From Desulfosarcina sp. BuS5 (lineage in GTDB: Bacteria; Desulfobacterota; Desulfobacteria; Desulfobacterales; BuS5): DNA of 64,000 nucleotides. Each line of letters begins with the position of its first letter. Position 1 is the first letter of the stretch. The translations under genes were made by a program, and so were the position numbers. The stretch is taken from assembly GCF_028752835.1 (NCBI RefSeq), contig NZ_CP087952.1, positions 1,407,041 through 1,471,040 of the forward strand. Reading direction: 5' to 3'. Shown one piece after another: positions 8,351-16,819 of this stretch. The notes beneath the pieces were generated by a model. That model saw only the letters and a program-made list of their open reading frames with translations. It did no database searches and was not told where the DNA came from.

Positions 8351-9313
8351 CTATAAAGTACTTCCTATTGCAACAAAAAGCGTGTCGCCCTTTTCATCCT
8401 CCCAGGTAACGACAACAGGCAGGGCCTTGACAATGCCTTTCACCTTTTCTTCTTTCACTGAAAAAAACTGCGACAGGAGAAGATATTTTTCTCCTTTTTC
8501 TGAAAGGGAGAGATACTCCTGATCAGCGAGGTATTCGACAGACGATATCTGAACACCTTTTTTAAGACCGAGCAAAGAGCGCAGGGCTTTAAGTCGGGCT
8601 ATTTTTTCCGCCTTGTGATATGAATCCTTAATCAGCGCAGAGCCGACTGCAAGCAGGACTTTGCGATTATCTTCAAGCATAAAACCCCGTACTCCGCCGG
8701 TTTTGCAAAAAACAGGCGAGGCGCAGAGGATAGAAAGAAAAGGCTCTTCACCCTTCATGTTTCGCATGCGCAAAGAGTTGTTCGTGCCCATGCTCACAGG
8801 CTGAAGATTCTTGCAGTCCGAATTCTTGCAATTCGGGCCGGTTATTATCTTTCCCACAGCAGCGTAAAAAATTGCGTGATTTTTTGACCACCATGTGCCG
8901 ATTATGGAAAGTTGTTCGATTTTTCCTTTCAGAGATGTTTCCGTGGCTTGAAAAAAAGAAGAAAATGCTGCGTCTTCTTTTGCGCCGCGAACGGTTGATA
9001 CGTCGATGCCCCGGCCAAGCTCAAAGATAGCGGCTTTTGCTTGTATCTCGCAGATTCTTGCAAGCTTTGGCGTGTTATGAAGATCGGACGGATCAGGAAA
9101 AGCCTTGCCGATGCCGATTATGGCCTGGCCCGGGCCTTTTATTTCCAGCACGCGGGCGCCGCCTTCCTGCATAAAATCAGGCCGGGAATAAAGACATTCC
9201 TGGAATGCGGGTTCAATATTAACCTCCGGAAAGTCTTTTTTTTCCTGCGCCAGGGCAGGGAGGGAAAGGGTCAAAAGTATTAACAGGATTATTTTTATGC
9301 GTATGATTTTCAT
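8351..9313 (-). CDS. Exported protein with a duplicated LPP20-like domain
   Basis: A 320-residue protein with a signal peptide (MKIIRIKIILLILLTLSLP, cleavage likely after ALA-Q). The mature part appears to contain the same unit twice. One unit reads AIIGIGKAF...KLARICEIQAKAAIFELGRGIDVSTVRG, ending in FYAAVGK; the second reads VLLAVGSAL...KIARLKALRSLLGLKKGVQISSVEY, ending in LFVAIGS. This strand-helix-strand unit resembles LPP20/FlgT-like repeats of cell-envelope proteins. The first domain of the protein at 10383-11693 looks related. Function unknown; probably periplasmic. Confidence 0.6.
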   Translation of the reverse strand: MKIIRIKIILLILLTLSLPALAQEKKDFPEVNIEPAFQECLYSRPDFMQEGGARVLEIKGPGQAIIGIGKAFPDPSDLHNTPKLARICEIQAKAAIFELGRGIDVSTVRGAKEDAAFSSFFQATETSLKGKIEQLSIIGTWWSKNHAIFYAAVGKIITGPNCKNSDCKNLQPVSMGTNNSLRMRNMKGEEPFLSILCASPVFCKTGGVRGFMLEDNRKVLLAVGSALIKDSYHKAEKIARLKALRSLLGLKKGVQISSVEYLADQEYLSLSEKGEKYLLLSQFFSVKEEKVKGIVKALPVVVTWEDEKGDTLFVAIGSTL

Positions 9314-9423
9314 AATATCAAGTAAAAAATAGCGCCTGCGGTGGATTCGATTCGCTTAAGCCGCCAAAACATCTCACGCCAAAGCAAATCGCAGAATAAT
9401 TTACCCCTGTTGCGACAGGGCGC

Positions 9424-9852
9424 TTATGGTAACGTTATCAGACCCTCTTTTCCGGCTGATTTGTTCAGGCTTTTGTCGTAACATGCAAAAACAAATTCTT
9501 CGTCAATTCTTTCCCGCACAATTAATGCCGAGGCGAGATGGATGGCATCAAATCCTTTAAGTGGATGCGTGGCTATCACTCTTTTAATGGTTTTGTTTAG
9601 AGCGCTTGTCACATCGACATGAATGAAACTTTTCCAGTCCTTTTCAAACGCTATTCGGATTGCTTTGAAAATGGATTGATCAATATCAGCCGTTTCCCTT
9701 TTTTTTCTATGGATGGCGGCCAGTGTTTCCGCATAGGCTGCAGTGGAAGTTATAATTGAACTTGTTTTTTTCCACAAACGTATTACCTCTGCGGAACCTT
9801 GTTCGTTGAAATATTTTTTAACTATAGCGCTTGTGTCAAGATAGAGAATCAT
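9424..9852 (-). CDS. vapC: VapC-type PIN-domain toxin
   Basis: A 142-residue PIN ribonuclease toxin. It starts MILYLDTSAIVKKYF (first Asp in YLDTSA), has SAEVIRLWKK, the conserved AYAETLAAI (acidic Glu), and HPLKGFDAIHLASAL (Asp in GFDAIHLA), and ends FACYDKSLNKSA, which supplies the last acidic position. All catalytic positions appear intact. It overlaps the upstream Phd-family antitoxin gene by 4 bases (ATGA-type overlap), indicating translational coupling. Confidence 0.88.
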   Translation of the reverse strand: MILYLDTSAIVKKYFNEQGSAEVIRLWKKTSSIITSTAAYAETLAAIHRKKRETADIDQSIFKAIRIAFEKDWKSFIHVDVTSALNKTIKRVIATHPLKGFDAIHLASALIVRERIDEEFVFACYDKSLNKSAGKEGLITLP

Positions 9853-10136
9853 CGCCGATCCTCACTGACCATTTCTGAGACCTGTTTTCCCGGAAGTTCG
9901 ACAGGGATGGAGATGTCTCTATCGATCCGGTCTGCAGGTAAATTTACCAGGCCTTCCATTATCAGAGGCTGAAGCGCTCGTCTCAAGGAGGTCTTTTGGG
10001 TATCTTCGGGAATTATACGCGCAATCGGTTTGCCCCTGTCGGTAATCAGCACCTCTTCACCTTTTTTAACAAGGGTGAGGTAAGAACTCAACCGGTTCTT
10101 AAGCTCTTTTATCCCTGCTGTTTTCATAACGTTCAC
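9849..10136 (-). CDS. Phd/YefM-family antitoxin
   Basis: A 95-residue protein. KTAGIKELKNRLSSYLTLVKKGEEVLITDRGKPIARIIPE is the classic Phd/YefM fold, with KELKNRLS for the DNA-binding helix and a GKPIARI strand. The C-terminal part is expected to wrap the PIN toxin. It is first in a two-gene operon with the toxin at 9424-9852. Related members autoregulate by binding palindromes upstream; GTAGC repeats at 10150-10175 in front of the gene (TTGTAGCCAC, TGGTAGCTAT) could serve, but I cannot show this. Confidence 0.85.
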   Translation of the reverse strand: MNVMKTAGIKELKNRLSSYLTLVKKGEEVLITDRGKPIARIIPEDTQKTSLRRALQPLIMEGLVNLPADRIDRDISIPVELPGKQVSEMVSEDRR

Positions 10137-10279
10137 CTCTACATATTTGTAGCCACTTTGTTGCTATGGTAGCTATAATTAAATTGTGTGTCAAGAAGAT
10201 TTGATCTCTTTGGGACTGCAATGCCGGTGGATTAAACAAAGCGACGAATCCACCAAAGTTAACAATATCAAACAATTAT

Positions 10280-10393
10280 TCAGTTTGTAAATTTTTGATA
10301 AATACTTTCTAAAAAGCCGGGTCCAGGCTCTTTATGCACAGCAATTGCAGCGCCAATTATTTTTTCACTTAATCCTTCAAAATCATACCCCAT
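10280..10393 (-). pseudogene. N-terminal fragment of a GxxExxY-type protein
   Basis: MGYDFEGLSEKIIGAAIAV followed by HKEPGPGFLESIYQK matches the N-terminus of GxxExxY proteins (small PD-(D/E)XK-like family, named for the GxxExxY motif, here GPGFLESIY). The frame stops 37 codons in (QKFTN), while intact members are about 120-130 residues. It overlaps the end of the TPR-protein gene. It is a remnant. Confidence 0.6.
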
Positions 10394-11693
10394 AATTATT
10401 TCCCTTTTGCCCTTGCCCTTTTTCGTTCTTTCGTACTTTCGTGTTTTCGTGATTAAATTTTTCACGGCATCCCCGCACCCAATCATTCCCACTATTTTTC
10501 ACAGCATCCTGCCCAAAATAATACTCTGCCGCCCGCATCAAACCCAGTTTCCCGCAGCATAATCCCAGATTTACCAGCGCAAAATCGTATTCCGGTTCAA
10601 GATTAAGCGCCTGCCGCAAAAACGGAAGCGCTGTTTCATATTTTCTTAGATGCCGATAACAGGCCCCGATTAAATTATATGTTTCAGGTGATAAAGGTTG
10701 TTTTTCACATGCCAAAAACAGCAGATCAATCACCCTGCCGACATCTTCGTCCGTCTTTGCCCGGTTAAACAGGTTTACAGCCTGGATGTATTCAGCGGCC
10801 GGCGGAGCGGGCTTTCCTGTTACTGCATGCCCAAAGCTTGCGACAATCAGATTTGACACAGGATTGTCTTTAAGACGTTTCATCTCGCTTTTCCACGCCA
10901 AAGGCCATATTTCCGACCATGCGTAGTATTCAGTATCAGGCGGGGCAGTGTATTGAGATAATATAAACTGATAAACCTCGGCTTCCGGGCAGCTCAAAGC
11001 TTTTAAATATGCAGCTTTCCGTTCAAGCGCGTTTTTAAAACAGCCGCCGTCCTGCAAACCATTTTCCGTTGTACAAAGGGCAAACTCTTTTTGATCATTA
11101 TCTTTAAACCACTTTGTTATACGGTTTTTAATTTTATTATTTAAAGAGGAATGCTCCGGCACGTGACGCAGGCAAAAGGCAAGACCGGAAATTGAAGGAT
11201 TGTCAATCACGATATAGCTAAAAATTGCCGAGGATAAATCGGGGAATTTACATTTTATATTGCTGACCTCCGCAAGGGGCGCCGCAAGCGTCGTGTAATG
11301 AATACGCTTTTTTTCCCATTGACGGATGACGGTGATGCCTTTGATATGGTCATCGGCCGCAAACGGGGCAAAAATTTGAATAAACTGAAGCTGCTCATCA
11401 GGTTTAAGATCTGCAATCAGGTCTTTGCAGGATGAGGCAATCTGAATCATTTGAAGCGCGCGCAGAAAAGATTTTTTGCGGGCGATTTCATGGGCCTTGT
11501 CTGCCCGGATATTTTCCGCGCCGGCCGTAGCGGTGGCAAATAAAAAATTTCCTTTTTGCGCCGTGCCGGACCGGGTCCTGATTATTTCAGGCACGTTTTG
11601 CCACTTTGGTTCTCCGGCCATGGCTGCAAGAGGGATAAAAATCGCTGCAAACAAGGTCAGGGCGGCAATTATGATTTTGTGTATTGGTTTCAT
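10383..11693 (-). CDS. Exported TPR protein with N-terminal LPP20-like domain
   Basis: A 436-residue protein. A signal peptide is visible (hydrophobic core IIIAALTLFAAIFIP, cleavage near AMA-GE). Residues about 45-150 (FLFATATAGAENIRADKAHEIARKKSFLRAL) resemble the repeat unit of the exported protein at 8351-9313. Two TPR-like helical pairs follow near 345-405 (ETYNLIGACYRHLRKYETALPFLRQALNLEP and YDFALVNLGLCCGKLGLMRAAEYYF). The last ~20 residues (NHENTKVRKNEKG) are simply the translated CACGAAAG dispersed repeat, so the original stop was probably overwritten when the repeat arrived. Role unknown; likely periplasmic. Confidence 0.7.
   Translation of the reverse strand: MKPIHKIIIAALTLFAAIFIPLAAMAGEPKWQNVPEIIRTRSGTAQKGNFLFATATAGAENIRADKAHEIARKKSFLRALQMIQIASSCKDLIADLKPDEQLQFIQIFAPFAADDHIKGITVIRQWEKKRIHYTTLAAPLAEVSNIKCKFPDLSSAIFSYIVIDNPSISGLAFCLRHVPEHSSLNNKIKNRITKWFKDNDQKEFALCTTENGLQDGGCFKNALERKAAYLKALSCPEAEVYQFILSQYTAPPDTEYYAWSEIWPLAWKSEMKRLKDNPVSNLIVASFGHAVTGKPAPPAAEYIQAVNLFNRAKTDEDVGRVIDLLFLACEKQPLSPETYNLIGACYRHLRKYETALPFLRQALNLEPEYDFALVNLGLCCGKLGLMRAAEYYFGQDAVKNSGNDWVRGCREKFNHENTKVRKNEKGQGQKGNNYGV
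10420..10459. repeat. TTTCGTG repeat inside the 3' end of a coding region
   Basis: TTCGTTC, TTTCGTACT, TTCGTGTTT and TCGTGATTA units form an inverted copy of the array at 8270-8311. Here it is in frame and supplies the C-terminal residues of the TPR protein. Confidence 0.8.
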
Positions 11694-11770
11694 GTTTTAT
11701 AGAAATTTTTCCACTCGTTCCCACTGTCCTGCATGATAATGCATGTTTTAAAGTTCTGCCTTATACGTTC

Positions 11771-12070
11771 TTATGCCGAAGCTTGACGCCGGACTACCTT
11801 TTTGATTTTCGAGGAGAGCGCATCTTCTGCTGCATCAAGATCATATTCCATTTGGAGCCCGGGCCAGAATGATGGGGAATTGCCAAAACAGGCCGCAAGA
11901 CGAAGAGCCGTATCCGCGGTTATGCTTCTTTTACAATTGACTATTTCGTTTATACGGCGCGTAGAGACGGCAAGGTCTCCGGCAAGCTGATTTTGGCTTA
12001 TATTCATCGGTTTGAGAAAATCTTCAAAAAGAACCTCGCCGGGATGAATTGGGGAAATTTTATTTACCAT
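11771..12070 (-). CDS. higA: HigA/VapI-family HTH antitoxin
   Basis: A 99-residue helix-turn-helix protein. ISPIHPGEVLFEDFLKPMNISQNQLAGDLAVSTRRINEIVNCKRSITADTALRLA is the HigA signature (IHPGExLxE...R.NEI..GKR.ItxdTALRLa), and SPSFWPGLQMEYDL follows. HigA normally follows a HigB RelE-fold toxin; none is present here. Instead the gene overlaps the 3' end of a frameshifted PIN gene by a few bases. It may be an orphan regulator/antitoxin. Confidence 0.85.
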   Translation of the reverse strand: MVNKISPIHPGEVLFEDFLKPMNISQNQLAGDLAVSTRRINEIVNCKRSITADTALRLAACFGNSPSFWPGLQMEYDLDAAEDALSSKIKKVVRRQASA

Positions 12071-12452
12071 ATAATATCAACAGGATAAATTTTAAAAGCA
12101 TAATCGCAGGTAATAATAGGAATTCTTTCGGAAATTCCCTGCGCAATAATAAGTCTGTCAAACGGATCCCTGTGATGAAATGGAAGTTTCATCATTTCAG
12201 AAAAATGCTTTAGATTTATTTGAAGAATATCAATTTCGTTTTCTTCAATTTTTTCAGAAATAAGCACTTCAAAACATTTGTAGAATTCAAGTTTGCCTAT
12301 ACTGATTTTAATTGCTGTTTCCCATAAGCTTGCCACACTCATAACAAGCTCATTTTCAAAACTCTCTATAAATTTTCTGGCTTCGTTGCTTAATTTTTTA
12401 TTGCCTCCGATAAACCACAGAAAGGCACTTTTGTATCAAGTATTGCGCGCAT
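12064..12452 (-). pseudogene. PIN-domain toxin gene with a frameshift near its start
   Basis: ATG at 12452 begins MRAILDT, the first acidic strand of a PIN domain. The frame is then lost at an AAAA run (about 12430-12434). One frame over, SAFLWFIGGNKKLSNEARKFIES continues and joins MSVASLWETAIKISIGKL, HHRDPFDRLIIAQGI and IITCDYAFKIYPVDIIW, which complete a normal PIN toxin (SLWE and DPFDR acidic sites present). One indel in a homopolymer breaks it. A sequencing error is possible; otherwise the toxin is inactivated while its antitoxin is kept. Confidence 0.8.
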
Positions 12453-12679
12453 TAAATGTAATCCCGGAAATCTTCAGGTGTTTTATCAAAGTCGGCGGCC
12501 ATTTTTATTAAACCTTTTGCGCTTCCGAACAAACGCTTTTTTTTATGCTTTTTCATAAGTGCAATCAATTTTACAACTGGTTGACCTTGTTTTGTTATTA
12601 TAATTTCATTTCCTTCGATAGTTTGTTCAATAAGAGCCGAAAAACTGTTTTTAGCTTGTTCAATATCAATATTGAGCAT
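12452..12679 (-). CDS. Phd/YefM-family antitoxin (partner of frameshifted PIN toxin)
   Basis: A 75-residue protein. NIDIEQAKNSFSALIEQTIEGNEIIITKQGQPVVKLIAL has the Phd fold pattern, with the QPVVKL strand, and KGLIKMAADFDKTPEDFRDYI is the typical C-terminal toxin-binding tail (D.P.DF.dY). Its stop overlaps the toxin ATG by one base (TAATG), so the pair is coupled even though the toxin is frameshifted. Confidence 0.85.
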   Translation of the reverse strand: MLNIDIEQAKNSFSALIEQTIEGNEIIITKQGQPVVKLIALMKKHKKKRLFGSAKGLIKMAADFDKTPEDFRDYI

Positions 12680-12796
12680 TATTCCTCCTGCAGTATTTTC
12701 ATTTTTTCAGTTATTAGCGCAAAGAGACTCCAATGTCTCTGCCAAACTTATTTTAGCTGATTTTATAACACGCAATGTTATGCAACAAGTTGTTTT

Positions 12797-12830
12797 TCCC
12801 TCAATTCCACGGAGAACCGTGGGAATAAGA
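12797..12830. repeat. Dispersed palindrome (AATTCCACGG...CCGTGGGAAT)
   Basis: CAATTCCACGG and CCGTGGGAATAAG arms around AGAA form a hairpin of the same general design as the CGTTCCCACGCTCC family. It lies between the antitoxin and the caspase fragment. Confidence 0.65.
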
Positions 12831-12863
12831 ATCTTCCACCTCCTGCCTGCCTCATAAACTCCA

Positions 12864-13257
12864 TTATCTCACCTTGGAAAGCGGTGTTTCTCCACTTAAT
12901 CTATTATTCATTTTGGGTTTCTGTTTTCCCCCGGTTAATACCATGATCTTTTTTCTCAAATAGTTATCTATTTCGTTTATATCTACCCATTCATCACCGT
13001 TTTTGTTTGCCGCGCCTTTGAGCCCATTGATCAGGCAATGAGTAAAAACCCCGCCGTCCCATTTTTTATTTTCAAGGGAATAGCCTTCCGTGCTCGATGC
13101 CGAGAAGGTTACAACACCCGTTTGGCTGATCTTGCTCAACGCACCTGCAAGCCCGTTAATCCTTTCATTAACATCACAGTACACACCAATATCCCTCCTC
13201 GTGCCAAGATAAATCCGAATCGTTGGGATAAGACACAAGGTCTTTGAAACTCGATAT
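12864..13257 (-). pseudogene. C-terminal remnant of a caspase-family protein, next to the group II intron
   Basis: RINGLAGALSKISQTGVVTFSASSTEGYSLE, WDGGVFTHCLINGLKGAA and DEWVDINEIDNYLRKKI are the end of a C14 caspase domain (strand VVTFSAS, then GGVFTHCLxxGLKG). The core with GHG and DxCYSG is absent. The reading frame extends back to a stop (TAA) a few bases from the intron edge at about 13267. On the far side of the intron a signal-peptide frame begins at 15551. If the intron is removed at my predicted ends, the two are in the same frame with that TAA between them. Confidence 0.75.
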
Positions 13258-13266
13258 TGTTACCAA

Positions 13267-15462
13267 GTGGGTGCTCGGGAAACGGTTTGTTTCCTTCATC
13301 TCTGCAGGGCTTGCTCTGGCATTGATGTTAAGATAGTCCCACCTGACTAAAGACTAACCAGCAGGTCAGTAGCGAAGTCCACAGGTAAACCCGGTAACGG
13401 GAGTCTGGAGCTGGACGGAGCAAGATTGCAGGCTCTGTATTGAGCCCCGAAAAATGTATGGTTGTGGTCATTGTGATAATCCTGCTTGCAGGAAAAAGCC
13501 GACGCTTTGGAGACAGCGGAAGGCAGCAGTCCTGAATATGCTAAGGCAAGTATTCAGGACACCACCGGGGTCTTAGACCAGGGCATGTACTCAAAGGGGT
13601 AGCTCGGGAACTTGGGAGACCCGGATGTTTCCTTGGGTAAAAAGAACGGTAACAGGAAATCCAGCGCAAGCGAAATCCCGGCGTTGCATAGGAATGTCCC
13701 GCCTTGCAACGAGTCTGCCATTGGCAGAAACACAAACATTAAAAGATGGGCGATACAAGGTATCAGGGGAGGATAGCGAAGAGCGAACGAACCTGAGATA
13801 AACATTCGGAAGTCTTAGCAGATCATAGTACCGATGATTAAGAATTGAACTATCTTGATCGGAAAGGTGGGGAAGTGATGCCCAAGCGACCCACTGCAGG
13901 GAAGGTGAAGCAGGGTATAACGTTTTTTTGGCAGGAATTATGGGAGATACACAGATGTCACAAACCATATCAACAAAAAGCCGAGAAATTGCAAGAACGG
14001 TCGCTTGCAATTCCAGACCGATAGAATGGGGACAACCACCGGTGTTAACAGGTGGGTCATCCCTTATCAAAATCGAGCTGCTTGCTCAAAGTAATCCTGA
14101 ACTGGTATTTACATCAGTAGTCCATCGGATAGACTTTGATTTACTGAAACAATCCTTTCGTAAAATTCGGAAAAGCAAATCTGCAGGAGTGGACAAGGTT
14201 ACGGCAAAGGAGTATGCCGAAAATCTTGATCAAAACCTCTATAATCTGTATGAACGACTGCGGAGAGGACAGTACGTTGCGTCTCCTGTAAAGCGTATCT
14301 GGATAGACAAGGAAGGAGGGAAAAAGCGTCCAATTGGCATACCTGTACTTGAGGATAAAATTGTCCAGAAAGCAGCAGCAGCCATATTGAATGTCATATT
14401 TGACAGGAATTTTTACAATTTTTCCCATGCATTCAGAAAAGGTCGGAGCCAACACATGGCAATCAAAGATTTACGTGAGCAATGCTTGAAGCAGAATATC
14501 AGCTGGATAGTAAGCGCAGATATTACAGGACTATTTGACAATATTAATCACGAGTTACTTAAAGACATGATACGTCGGAGAGTAAGTGACGGCGGAATGA
14601 TTCGCCTGATAGGGAAGTGGTTGAATGCAGGCGTAATGGAGGAAGGCAACCTGACGTACTCTGAAACGGGCACTCCACAGGGAGGAGTAATTTCCCCTGT
14701 GCTCAGTAATATCTTTCTTCATTATGTTTTAGATGACTGGTACGTGAAAGAAGTGATCCCCCGGATGAAAGGGAGATGCTCCATCATACGCTGGGCGGAT
14801 GATTTCATCCTCGGGTTCGAGTATGAAAAAGACGCATTGCGTGTCATGGATGTATTACCCAGGCGGTTCGAACAGTTCGAGCTGTCACTTCACCCGGAAA
14901 AGACAAAACTGATTCGATTTTCCAAACGCATTAGCGGAAAGGGAAACGGGACGTTTGATTTTTTAGGGTTTACATTTTACTGGTCAAAATCATTAAAAGG
15001 GTACATGGTAATAAAGAAAAAGACGGCAAGAAAGCGTTCAAGCCGTTTTATGAAGAGAATATGGATATGGTGCAAGGATAACCGTCATAAGCCAATGGCC
15101 GAGCAGTATGAGATTCTTTGCAGTAAACTGCGAGGTTTTTACCAGTACTTTGGAGTAATAAGTAACTACAAAGTGCTGGAAGTTGTGTTTGAATATACTG
15201 AGAAAGCATGGCGTCGATGGTTAAGCCGAAGAAGTCACAAGGGCGAAGTAATGTTCGAGGACTTGCGCACAACATACCCACTGCCATTACCCAGAATAGT
15301 CCATAATATTTGATGCCGTAAGGGCTGCAAAGTTATACGCCAAACGGGGTGTCGCCTGTTTGGTTGATAATCCGGTAAAAAGGATTTGAACCGAGGAACC
15401 GTATGAGGGAAATCTTCACGTACGGGTCTGTAGGGGGGGCGTCGGGTAACCGATGCTCCTAC
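13267..15462 (+). mobile_element. Group II intron (retroelement) with its reverse transcriptase
   Basis: The 5' end is placed at GTGGGTGC (13267), in keeping with the GUGYG-like start of group II introns. The region 13267-13950 is a GC-rich structured stretch with many short palindromes. The RT gene follows (13955-15313). Downstream, GAACCGTATGAGGGAAA and CACGTACGGGTCT (15393-15430) look like domain V, and the stem from TAGGGGGGGC to GCTCCTAC (15431-15462) like domain VI, with a terminal AC. It is about 2.2 kb. Boundaries are estimates. It is antisense to the surrounding minus-strand genes and splits a signal-peptide coding segment from caspase debris. Confidence 0.85.
13955..15313 (+). CDS. 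ltrA: Group II intron reverse transcriptase/maturase
   Basis: The protein has RT palm motifs in order: KSKSAGVDKVTAKEYAENL, RRGQYVASPVKRIWI...GKKRPIGIPVLEDKIVQKA, WIVSADITGLFDNINHELL, ETGTPQGGVISPVLSNIFLHYVLDD, then IIRWADDFILGF at the catalytic box, where Trp replaces the usual Tyr of YADD. FDFLGFTFYWSK and a C-terminal maturase (X) segment follow, with LRGFYQYFGVISNY. No HNH endonuclease domain is visible. The longest frame opens at TTG 13928, but ATG 13955 has GGGAG eight bases upstream and is preferred. It is intact and could support splicing and mobility. Confidence 0.9.
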   Translation: MSQTISTKSREIARTVACNSRPIEWGQPPVLTGGSSLIKIELLAQSNPELVFTSVVHRIDFDLLKQSFRKIRKSKSAGVDKVTAKEYAENLDQNLYNLYERLRRGQYVASPVKRIWIDKEGGKKRPIGIPVLEDKIVQKAAAAILNVIFDRNFYNFSHAFRKGRSQHMAIKDLREQCLKQNISWIVSADITGLFDNINHELLKDMIRRRVSDGGMIRLIGKWLNAGVMEEGNLTYSETGTPQGGVISPVLSNIFLHYVLDDWYVKEVIPRMKGRCSIIRWADDFILGFEYEKDALRVMDVLPRRFEQFELSLHPEKTKLIRFSKRISGKGNGTFDFLGFTFYWSKSLKGYMVIKKKTARKRSSRFMKRIWIWCKDNRHKPMAEQYEILCSKLRGFYQYFGVISNYKVLEVVFEYTEKAWRRWLSRRSHKGEVMFEDLRTTYPLPLPRIVHNI

Positions 15463-15551
15463 CTGGAAACTATGATTTCTGCGTTTGCGGTTGATGCAAA
15501 TCCGATCAAAAGACAAATTACACCAATAATGCTTAAAAGCCTGGTCCCCAT
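15463..15551 (-). pseudogene. Signal-peptide fragment of an exported protein, cut by the group II intron
   Basis: Starting at ATG 15551, the frame reads MGTRLLSIIGVICLLIGFA then STANAEIIV, a clear Sec signal peptide with an ANA cleavage site, preceded by a GGGA ribosome-binding site. It runs into the predicted intron edge. The intact gene would continue on the other side, where only a caspase C-terminus remains. It is the last gene on the strand of the 15566-16327 gene, 15 bases away. Confidence 0.55.
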
Positions 15552-15565
15552 AACCCAAATTCCCT

Positions 15566-16327
15566 TTATTCCGGTTCAGTGTAAAATAATACTACGGCTG
15601 CATATGCTGTATACCTATTCTTATATACTGATATTTTGTGATACATATCCGGGGTAAGCAGGGAAAAATTGATCTCACCATCTGCAATACGCCAACCGCC
15701 AGCGAAACTTAAATCACCAAGCTCCACCCCATCAATTTTAAGATTGGAGGTTGCGTTGTAAGAAGAATTATTAGTAAAATGATAAAGCGACCACATTGCT
15801 TTATGTATGGTATAATCGCCTGGGATATTGATCCTGAATGTTTCGGGCACATTACTCCCTTCATCGGAAATAATTTTAATCAGTTTTGCATTTGGAACCC
15901 GGTAATCATAATAGTTGACATCTCCAGGGCTGACAGACATTGCATCACATATTTTGCTTAAAGCATCCTCAAGGTTCGATCCTGAAAGCGAAAGGTGGCC
16001 GCCTGAATAATGCCTCCAGTCAATAATTTTGGTTGCCGGTTCAGTATTTCAATAATAGGCAATCATGCCCCCGGTTGTGTCAAGATATACATGCACATCA
16101 TAGGTTTCATTATAATCCGCCAGGCTGACTGAGCCGATAATATATGTTGCCGTTTTTATTTCAATGTTTTTATAAGCTGTCGCGGCAAGATCCAAATCAA
16201 CCGCGGCTACATGTGTATAAGCTGAAATCCCTGCTTCTTCTTCCAGGAAAGAAGCCGCCAGGGAAACCCCTGGAATCATCAGCATTAAAAACATTGATAC
16301 GATAATAATTCTTTTAAATTTCATCAT
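15566..16327 (-). pseudogene. Exported protein of unknown function with an in-frame TGA
   Basis: ATG at 16327 has AGGAG in front and starts MMKFKRIIIV, with a signal peptide ending GVSLAA. The mature part includes EEEAGISAYTHVAAVDLDL and YNETYDVHVYLDTTGGMIAYY, then TGA (16049-16051). Without any frame change the sequence continues NTEPATKIIDWRHYSGGHLSLSGSN, LEDALSKICDAMSVSPGDVNYY and on to YAAVVLFYTEPE at 15566, for 253 residues in all. The part after TGA has no own ribosome-binding site and begins with coding-like sequence, so it is one gene. The TGA is probably a nonsense mutation; selenocysteine or recoding is less likely because no typical hairpin motif is evident right after it. I do not recognise the family. 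Confidence 0.65.
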
Positions 16328-16384
16328 TAATCTCCTTTGCTTTATTAATGGAAAAGCTCTGCCCCCCCGGTAAAATAAATTTTT

Positions 16385-16500
16385 ATTTCTCGTTTCCAGG
16401 CTCCGGCCTGGGAACATAATTGCGTTGGAAACTCCGGCTTCCCGAAACAGAACTTGAAGCTGGAGCTTCAAGTTCAAGTCTGTTCTTAAACTTGAGTTTG
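16385..16500. repeat. Cluster of short dispersed palindromes
   Basis: Three hairpins follow each other: CGTTTCCAGGCTCCGGCCTGG (16391-16411), the GAAACTCCGGCTTCC half-repeat (16427-16441) and ACTTGAAGCTGGAGCTTCAAGT (16451-16472), followed by a weaker one. They resemble the CGTTCCCACGCTCC family in design (arm, CTCCRG centre, arm). Confidence 0.65.
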
Positions 16501-16711
16501 AGAACAAGAAAAATTTAAAATAAATGTAATTTAAGGAATGGATAAAATTGAATGCTTTAAAGCGGCATTAATTTTTAAATTTAATAAAAGATGCAATAAT
16601 TATGCCAAATTAATAAAAAATATTATTTGTTTATTTATCAACAGGTTATCGAAAAACAGAAAGTTCGGTTTATGAAAAATATGTAATAAACTTCACAATT
16701 GTTATATATTT

Positions 16712-16740
16712 TGTTACATACATATATAATAAATGTAACA
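16712..16740. promoter_or_regulatory. Inverted repeat TGTTACAT-N13-ATGTAACA (operator-like)
   Basis: Perfect 8-base arms at 16712-16719 and 16733-16740 flank an AT-only spacer in a very AT-rich stretch, about 385 bases upstream of the gene starting at 16327. It looks like a dimeric regulator site, but no gene starts close by. Apart from this and repeats, 16510-17250 shows nothing gene-like. Confidence 0.35.
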
Positions 16741-16819
16741 CTCATAGAAGCTGTCAACAAATCTTCAAAATGATAATTTTGTCGAAAACACAGCTACCGG
16801 ATTAAGAGGGAGTTACATT

